A stretch of 18,405 nucleotides of DNA, taken from Plastoroseomonas sp036499545 (GTDB taxonomy: Bacteria > Pseudomonadota > Alphaproteobacteria > Acetobacterales > Acetobacteraceae). Location: NCBI GenBank assembly GCA_036499545.1, contig DASYDR010000131.1, forward strand, positions 1 through 18,405. Direction: 5' to 3'. The position numbers and the translations under genes are program-made. The notes beneath the pieces are model-generated. The model was not told the origin of the DNA, did no database searches, and worked only from the letters and a program-made list of their open reading frames with translations. Of this stretch, positions 14,615-18,405 are shown piece by piece. Every line of letters starts with the position of its first letter. Position 1 is the stretch's first letter.

Positions 14615-15438
14615 GCCAGCCCGCGATCAGGCTCGCGACCGCGCAAAGCACGCTATCCGCCGATGTCCGCGGCAATGGGGCGCATCTGCGTGCCCTGATG
14701 CGGCAGGCCGCTGCCGCGGGCGCGCGCCTGCTACATTGCCCGGAAGCGGCGCTGTCCGGCTACGCCAAGGCCCAGATCGCGCATTGGGATGCGGTCGACT
14801 GGGGAACCGTGCAGGCGGAGCTGGAGGCGCTGGCGCGGCTGGCGGCGCGGCTCGGCATCTGGGTCGTGCTCGGCTGCAACCACCGGCTCGGCCCGCCGCA
14901 GCACCCGTCGAACAGCCTCTATGTCATCTCGGACCGGGGCGAAGTCGCCGCGCGCTACGACAAGCGCATCTGTTCGCATACGGAGCTGAGCGGCTGGTAC
15001 ACGCCCGGCACCGATCCGCTCGTCTTCGAGGTCGATGGCATCCGTTTCGGTTGCGCGCTCTGCATCGAAGTCTGTTTCCCCGAGATCTTCGCGGAATACG
15101 AACGTCTCGGCGTCCACTGCGTCCTGCTTTCGGCCTATTCCGAGGATCCGATCCACGGCGTGATGGCCCGCGCGCACGCCGCGACCAACAGCTATTGGCT
15201 GAGCCTGGCCACGCCCGCGGCCTGCAGCGCGTGGCTGCCCAGCGCGCAGATCGGCCCGGATGGGCACGGCATCGGGGCCTGCGCGCCCGGCGAGCCCGGC
15301 CTGACCCTCTGCACCATCGATCCCGCCGCGCCGGAATTCGAGGTGGCGCTCCGCCGCGCGCGGCCATGGCGGGCCGAGGCGCGCGGCAGGCGCCCGCCAG
15401 AGGACGGCGCCTTGCCGGTGCCGGGCGGGGCGCGCTAG
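14611..15438 (+). CDS. Carbon-nitrogen hydrolase (nitrilase superfamily), probable CTG start
   Basis: Read from a CTG at 14611 the protein has 275 residues, normal for the family. The Glu-Lys-Cys triad is complete: Glu45 (CPEAALSGY), Lys108 (RYDKRICSH) and Cys141 (ALCIEVCFPE). The first strand IRLATAQSTLS corresponds to the conserved family opening. No ATG, GTG or TTG precedes that strand in frame within the non-coding reach. The first in-frame ATG (14698) would remove the first strand and helix (29 residues). CTG at 14611 overlaps the preceding stop as CTGA and has GGGAACGG about 6-13 bases upstream, so a coupled non-AUG start is the best fit. Members hydrolyse nitriles, amides or carbamoyl groups; nothing in the sequence names the substrate. 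Confidence 0.82.
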   Translation: MSQPAIRLATAQSTLSADVRGNGAHLRALMRQAAAAGARLLHCPEAALSGYAKAQIAHWDAVDWGTVQAELEALARLAARLGIWVVLGCNHRLGPPQHPSNSLYVISDRGEVAARYDKRICSHTELSGWYTPGTDPLVFEVDGIRFGCALCIEVCFPEIFAEYERLGVHCVLLSAYSEDPIHGVMARAHAATNSYWLSLATPAACSAWLPSAQIGPDGHGIGACAPGEPGLTLCTIDPAAPEFEVALRRARPWRAEARGRRPPEDGALPVPGGAR

Positions 15439-15467
15439 CCTGCCAGGGCCTGGGCATGCCCGGGCAA

Positions 15468-15616
15468 GCGTTCTCAGGGCGGGGTGGAAGTCCCCACCGG
15501 CGGTGATTGCGAGCGATCGCATCAGCCCGCGAGCGCCCATACCCCTCGGGGGATGGGGTCAGCAGACCCGGTGCGATCCCGGGGCCGACGGTCACAGTCC
15601 GGATGAAAGAGAGCGC
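15468..15616 (+). ncRNA. FMN riboswitch (RFN element)
   Basis: The RFN consensus is matched nearly throughout: AGGGCGGGGTGGAAGTCCCC then ACCGGCGGTGAT near the 5' side, AGCCCGCGAGCG (15524-15535), GGTCAGCAGACCCGGTG (15557-15573), GGGGCCGACGGTCA, and AGTCCGGATGAAAGAGAG at the 3' end. A closing P1 helix can be drawn as GCGTTCTC (15468-15475) with GAGAGCGC (15609-15616), 8 pairs including one G-U. The aptamer binds FMN and turns down riboflavin genes when flavin is plentiful. The gene downstream is ribH, as expected. No poly-T terminator follows, so control is probably at translation. Confidence 0.95.
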
Positions 15617-15704
15617 GATGTCCGGCCGCCACCGCGTCGCAAGCCGCGGGCGCGGCCGCGAGGTCGTGCGCCCTGATTCTGGCAATGACCTCGACGAGGA
15701 CACC
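15617..15704 (+). promoter_or_regulatory. Expression platform between the FMN aptamer and ribH
   Basis: The region has no stop in the ribH frame and contains an in-frame ATG at 15618, preceded by AGAGAG (15608-15613), most of which is the 3' strand of aptamer helix P1. The ribosome-binding site for the preferred ribH start is GAGGA (15696-15700). An arm CGAGGTC (15659-15665) pairs with GACCTCG (15687-15693), which sits just before that site. The sequence CCTCG (15689-15693) is also complementary to the CGAGG of the site itself, though the one-base spacing makes a direct hairpin poor. Either layout could link FMN binding to translation. Inference from base pairing only. Confidence 0.45.
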
Positions 15705-16208
15705 ATGAATCAGATCCAATCCCCCCACGATGCGCAGCGCCCGGGCCGGGACCCGGGGCGCGAGGGCCGCTTCGCCTTCGTGCAGTCCTGTTGGCATCGC
15801 GACATCGTCGATCGCGGCCGCGATGCCTTCCTGGCCGAGATGGCGCGGCGTGACGTGCCGCGGACCGCGATCGACCTGTTCGAGGTGCCCGGCGCCTTCG
15901 AAATCCCGCTGCTCGCGCAGCGCCTAGCCCGTACCGGCCGCTACGATGCCGTCATCGCCTGCGGCTTCGTTGTCGATGGCGGCATCTATCGGCACGAATT
16001 CGTGGCCGACGCGGTCATCGGCGCGCTGATGACGGTGCAACTCGACACCGGGATTCCGGTCATCTCGGCGGTGCTGACGCCGCAGCATTTCCACGAGCAC
16101 GCGGACCACCAGCGCTTCTTCGCGGAGCACTTCGCGATCAAGGGTACGGAAGCGGCATCGGCCTGCCTGATGGCCCTGGCCACCCTGCAACGCCTGGAAG
16201 CTGCTTAG
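15705..16208 (+). CDS. ribH: 6,7-dimethyl-8-ribityllumazine synthase, RibH2 type
   Basis: The protein has 167 residues. It follows the type II lumazine synthase (RibH2) pattern known from Brucella and Mesorhizobium: FAFVQSCWHRDIVDRGRDAF, VPGAFEIPLLAQ (61-72), GFVVDGGIYRHEF with His97 as the likely catalytic base, and AVLTPQHFHEH. It condenses 5-amino-6-ribitylaminouracil with 3,4-dihydroxy-2-butanone 4-phosphate to give the direct precursor of riboflavin. The start at 15705 has GAGGA upstream and matches the MNQ start of Brucella RibH2. An in-frame ATG at 15618 would add 29 Arg-rich residues. The gene stands alone behind the FMN riboswitch, away from other rib genes. A second, type I RibH elsewhere in the genome is likely, as in Brucella. 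Confidence 0.93.
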   Translation: MNQIQSPHDAQRPGRDPGREGRFAFVQSCWHRDIVDRGRDAFLAEMARRDVPRTAIDLFEVPGAFEIPLLAQRLARTGRYDAVIACGFVVDGGIYRHEFVADAVIGALMTVQLDTGIPVISAVLTPQHFHEHADHQRFFAEHFAIKGTEAASACLMALATLQRLEAA

Positions 16209-16268
16209 TCCGGCTCTTCCCCCGGGCCGCGCGACTGCCATCCCGCGCGGCCCTTGCAGGTGCCCCCG
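16209..16268. terminator. Bidirectional hairpin terminator between ribH and the flavoprotein gene
   Basis: A perfect 10-bp stem, GGGCCGCGCG (16224-16233) with CGCGCGGCCC (16244-16253), and a 10-base loop fill the 60-bp gap between two converging stop codons. Only a short TT follows the stem, so it is not a textbook intrinsic terminator, but position and stem strength suit transcript ending or protection on both strands. Confidence 0.6.
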
Positions 16269-17702
16269 TTACCCCTCCGGCCACTCGTCGCCGAGCAATT
16301 CCGGCTCGTCGAAGGCATCGAAGCGCGCGGTATGCGCCGCGATATCCGCGCTGAAGAGCCGCGCGCAGATGCCGCGCGCCAGCCGCTCCGCGCCATGCCC
16401 GATCGCCGGAATGTCGCCGGAGAGTTTTCCGAGCGAGAGCGTCGCCGCGTAGTTGAAGACATGCAGCCGCGCGAGATGCGCCGCCGCGCCGGTGCAGGCG
16501 AAATCCGCATCGAGATAGGGCGAAGCCGCGAGGCCCGCATCCTCCTGCCCCGGCGGCGGCACATAGGCATCGCGCCACAGGCGGATCTCCGCCGCCATCG
16601 CCGCCAGTTCCGGCCGCAGCGCCGCATCCTGGGTGAAGCCGGTGCCGAGGATGATGAAGTCGGCCGCGACCGGGCCGCGCGCCGTCTCCAGCAGCAGCCC
16701 GCCATCCGCCGGCCGCACGCCGGTCACCGCCGCGCCGGTCAGCAGCCGCGCCCGGGCATGGCGCGATACGCGCAGCACGCTCTCGCGTGGCGGTGGCGTC
16801 TGGCGGTGCTCCAGCGCCAGCATCAGCCGCCAGCGCACGGCGTCCGGCAGTGACGCCCAGCCATGCACGACACCGCGATGATCGAGCGCCTTCGACGCGT
16901 TGACGCGCGGCAAGGCCGGCCGGCGCAGCAGCATGGTGAGCGCGGCACAGCCGGCTTCCAGCGCGGTGCCGGCATTGTCGAAGGCGGAGGCACCGCCGCC
17001 GAGCACCGCGACGCGCTTCCCCGCCAGCCGCGCGAAATCGATGGCGTCGGCGCTGTGCGCGAACAGAGGCCCGCGCCATGCGGGCAGGAAGCCATCCGGG
17101 ATGCGCGGCGCGCCGAAGCCGTCGCGCCCGGTCGCCATCACCACGTGGCGTGCGAAGATCGGCGCGCCTTCCGCCAGTTCCAGCCGGAACAGCGCGCCCT
17201 GCGGCAGGATGGCGGTGACGGCGGCGCCGTTGCGGATTTCGAGCCCGGCTTCGGCGCGGTACCAGCGCAGGTAGTCCATCCACATCCCGCGTGGGATCTT
17301 CCCGAGCGCGTCCCAAGCGGCGCCCCCCTGCCGCGCCTCGAACCAGGCGCGGAAGGTCAGGCCCGGCAGGCCCAGCGCCGGCCCGGCCAATTGCTTCGGG
17401 CTGCGCAGGGTCGGCATGCGCGCGAAGCTGTCCCAGGGTCCTTCGACGCCCGCCGGGGCGCGGTCGAGCAGCAGGGTACGGGAGACCCCGTTGCGGGTCA
17501 GCGCCAGCCCGGCGGCGAGGCCCGCCATGCCGGCGCCGATGATGACGACGTCATGCGCGGTGCTGCCATCCGGTGCCAGGGTTTCCGGCACCCAGCCCGG
17601 TGCCGGTTCCTGGAGCAGTTCCAGGTCGTGCCCGAGCGTCCGGTGATCGGCGGGCCGAACGGCCCGGAGGTCTGAATCGGACGCTCCGCCCGGGCGGCCC
17701 AC
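16269..17702 (-). CDS. NAD(P)/FAD-dependent oxidoreductase, flavin monooxygenase-like
   Basis: Read from a GTG at 17702 the protein has 477 residues. The FAD motif is DVVIIGAGMAG with GAGMAG at 56-61, and a second dinucleotide motif RVAVLGGGASAFDNAG lies at 220-235, the layout of class B flavin monooxygenases. The ILGTGFTQD segment (about 341-349) is an ATG-type linker motif. Residues 98-104 (TLRSPKQ) and 140-148 (MWMDYLRWY) resemble FMO-like proteins. The classical FxGxxxHxxxW motif is not obvious: the segment ending at 215 reads GPLFAHSADAIDF instead. Oxygenase activity is therefore uncertain. About 50 residues precede the FAD domain. The frame is open to 17831, but that overlaps the amidohydrolase gene; the GTG lies 7 bases after its stop with GGCGGG upstream. 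It is probably co-transcribed with that gene. Confidence 0.8.
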   Translation of the reverse strand: MGRPGGASDSDLRAVRPADHRTLGHDLELLQEPAPGWVPETLAPDGSTAHDVVIIGAGMAGLAAGLALTRNGVSRTLLLDRAPAGVEGPWDSFARMPTLRSPKQLAGPALGLPGLTFRAWFEARQGGAAWDALGKIPRGMWMDYLRWYRAEAGLEIRNGAAVTAILPQGALFRLELAEGAPIFARHVVMATGRDGFGAPRIPDGFLPAWRGPLFAHSADAIDFARLAGKRVAVLGGGASAFDNAGTALEAGCAALTMLLRRPALPRVNASKALDHRGVVHGWASLPDAVRWRLMLALEHRQTPPPRESVLRVSRHARARLLTGAAVTGVRPADGGLLLETARGPVAADFIILGTGFTQDAALRPELAAMAAEIRLWRDAYVPPPGQEDAGLAASPYLDADFACTGAAAHLARLHVFNYAATLSLGKLSGDIPAIGHGAERLARGICARLFSADIAAHTARFDAFDEPELLGDEWPEG

Positions 17703-17709
17703 CCGCCAG

Positions 17710-18405
17710 TCACCCGCCGGCGAGGGCGCGCTTGGCCACCTCGGCCAGGAAGCCGGCGGCGCGCGGCAGGATGGCGTCGTTGAAATCGTAATGCGGGTTG
17801 TGCAACTCCCGCCCGCCTTCGGCCGGACCATTGCCGATCCAGACGAAGGCGCCCGGCACTTCGCGCAGGAACCAGGAGAAATCTTCCCCGGTCATGGCCG
17901 GTGCCATGTCCCGCCGCACCGCGCCGCCCGCTCCGGCGGCCGCGGCGGCGAGGTCCGCTTCCGCCGCGTGGTTGACGGTGACCGGCACGCCGCGCCGGAA
18001 TTCCAGGCTGCCCGCGACGCCGAAAGTGGTGCCGATACCCTCCGCGATGCGGCCGAGCCCGGCCTCGATCGCGACGCCATCTTCTTCCCGCAGCCAGCGG
18101 GCGGTGCCTTTCAGGGTCGCCGAAGACGGGATCTGGTTCTGCGCCTCGCCGGCTTCCATGATGGTGATGGAGACGACGCCGCCCGAGATCGGATCCAGCG
18201 CGCGTGCGACGATCGACTGCGCGGCGGTGATGGCATGGCCGGCGGCGATCACCGGGTCACGCGTCAGATGCGGCAGCGCGGCATGGCCGGCATGGCCTTC
18301 GAAGCGGATCTGGAAGCGGGCGCTGGCGGCCATCACCGGGCCCGCATGCACCGCGATGGTGCCGGCCTCGAGCCCCGGCCAGTTGTGCCAGCCGAAGATG
18401 CGCTC
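17710..18405 (-). CDS. M20 family amidohydrolase (hippurate hydrolase / N-acyl amino acid hydrolase type), N-terminus beyond window
   Basis: The frame is open from the right edge of the window to a TGA at 17712-17710, giving 231 residues of the C-terminal part. It starts within ERIFGWHNWPGLEAGTIAVHAGPVMAAS, the segment following the metal-binding core in M20D peptidases. The dimerisation-domain motif FEGHAGHAALPHLTRDPV and the SITIMEAGEAQNQIPSSA stretch follow. The late metal-side residues are in MTGEDFSWFL and in LHNPHYDFND. These enzymes release amino acids from N-acyl or N-aroyl conjugates (hippurate, N-acetyl amino acids, IAA conjugates). The remaining ~150 N-terminal residues, with the other metal ligands, lie outside the window. 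The flavoprotein gene follows after 7 bases, so the two probably form an operon. Confidence 0.9.
   Translation of the reverse strand, partial: ERIFGWHNWPGLEAGTIAVHAGPVMAASARFQIRFEGHAGHAALPHLTRDPVIAAGHAITAAQSIVARALDPISGGVVSITIMEAGEAQNQIPSSATLKGTARWLREEDGVAIEAGLGRIAEGIGTTFGVAGSLEFRRGVPVTVNHAAEADLAAAAAGAGGAVRRDMAPAMTGEDFSWFLREVPGAFVWIGNGPAEGGRELHNPHYDFNDAILPRAAGFLAEVAKRALAGG

Noticed and set aside
15452..15461. GGGCATGCCC palindrome just before the riboswitch
   Set aside because: It could be a weak terminator of the nitrilase gene, but it is short, GC-rich and has no T-run; evidence is insufficient.
1..18405. Mobile elements, CRISPR arrays, tRNA or rRNA genes
   Set aside because: I looked for direct repeat-spacer patterns, transposase-like proteins, terminal inverted repeats and tRNA-like folds and saw none.

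Overview
The window is about 70% GC and densely packed, with strong G/C preference at third codon positions. That codon use, a type II lumazine synthase (RibH2) behind an FMN riboswitch, and the closeness of the proteins to alphaproteobacterial families suggest an Acetobacteraceae-like (Roseomonas-type) alphaproteobacterium. The taxonomic call is inference. I see no tRNA, rRNA, insertion sequence, integrase or CRISPR array. The region reads as ordinary chromosome carrying catabolic and transport genes.

Layout. (1) 1-2025: a truncated TauD/TfdA-type Fe(II)/2-oxoglutarate dioxygenase (-) is divergent from a DadA-like FAD-dependent amino-acid dehydrogenase (+). (2) 2026-2197: a convergent spacer packed with perfect hairpins. 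(3) 2198-6069: a Dpp/Opp-type peptide ABC transporter operon on the minus strand, permease-permease-ATPase-ATPase, with no substrate-binding protein in view. (4) 6255-7352: an AI-2E/YdiK-family membrane protein (-). (5) 7502-9889: a plus-strand cluster of hydroxypyruvate isomerase (hyi), a nicotinamidase-like cysteine hydrolase and tartronate-semialdehyde reductase (glxR). Its two outer genes interconvert hydroxypyruvate, tartronate semialdehyde and glycerate. (6) 9890-10910: an XRE-type regulator with an unusual AT-rich upstream region that carries a nested palindrome and a structured leader. (7) 10907-13549: a three-part Pat/PatZ-like protein (acyl-CoA synthetase-like plus GNAT) on the minus strand, divergent from (8) 13661-15438: an HSL-type alpha/beta hydrolase and a nitrilase-superfamily hydrolase, the latter apparently started at a CTG overlapping the upstream stop. 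(9) 15468-16208: an FMN riboswitch followed by ribH. (10) 16269-18405: a two-dinucleotide-fold flavoprotein and an M20 amidohydrolase (truncated at the window edge), both on the minus strand.

How the genes fit together. Several modules suit the scavenging of amino-acid, peptide or amide nitrogen and carbon: the peptide importer, DadA-like dehydrogenase, M20 amidohydrolase, nitrilase and nicotinamidase-like hydrolase. The hyi-glxR pair feeds C2/C3 acids to glycerate. The Pat-like protein is probably a lysine acyltransferase rather than a metabolic ligase, because both catalytic histidines of the acyl-CoA synthetase family are missing.

I found no clearly undescribed system. The best candidates for a second look are the control region and C-terminal domain of the XRE regulator, the riboswitch P1 helix that would bury a ribosome-binding site for an alternative in-frame ribH start, the CTG start of the nitrilase gene, and the altered nucleophile loop of the nicotinamidase-like enzyme inside the hyi-glxR cluster.
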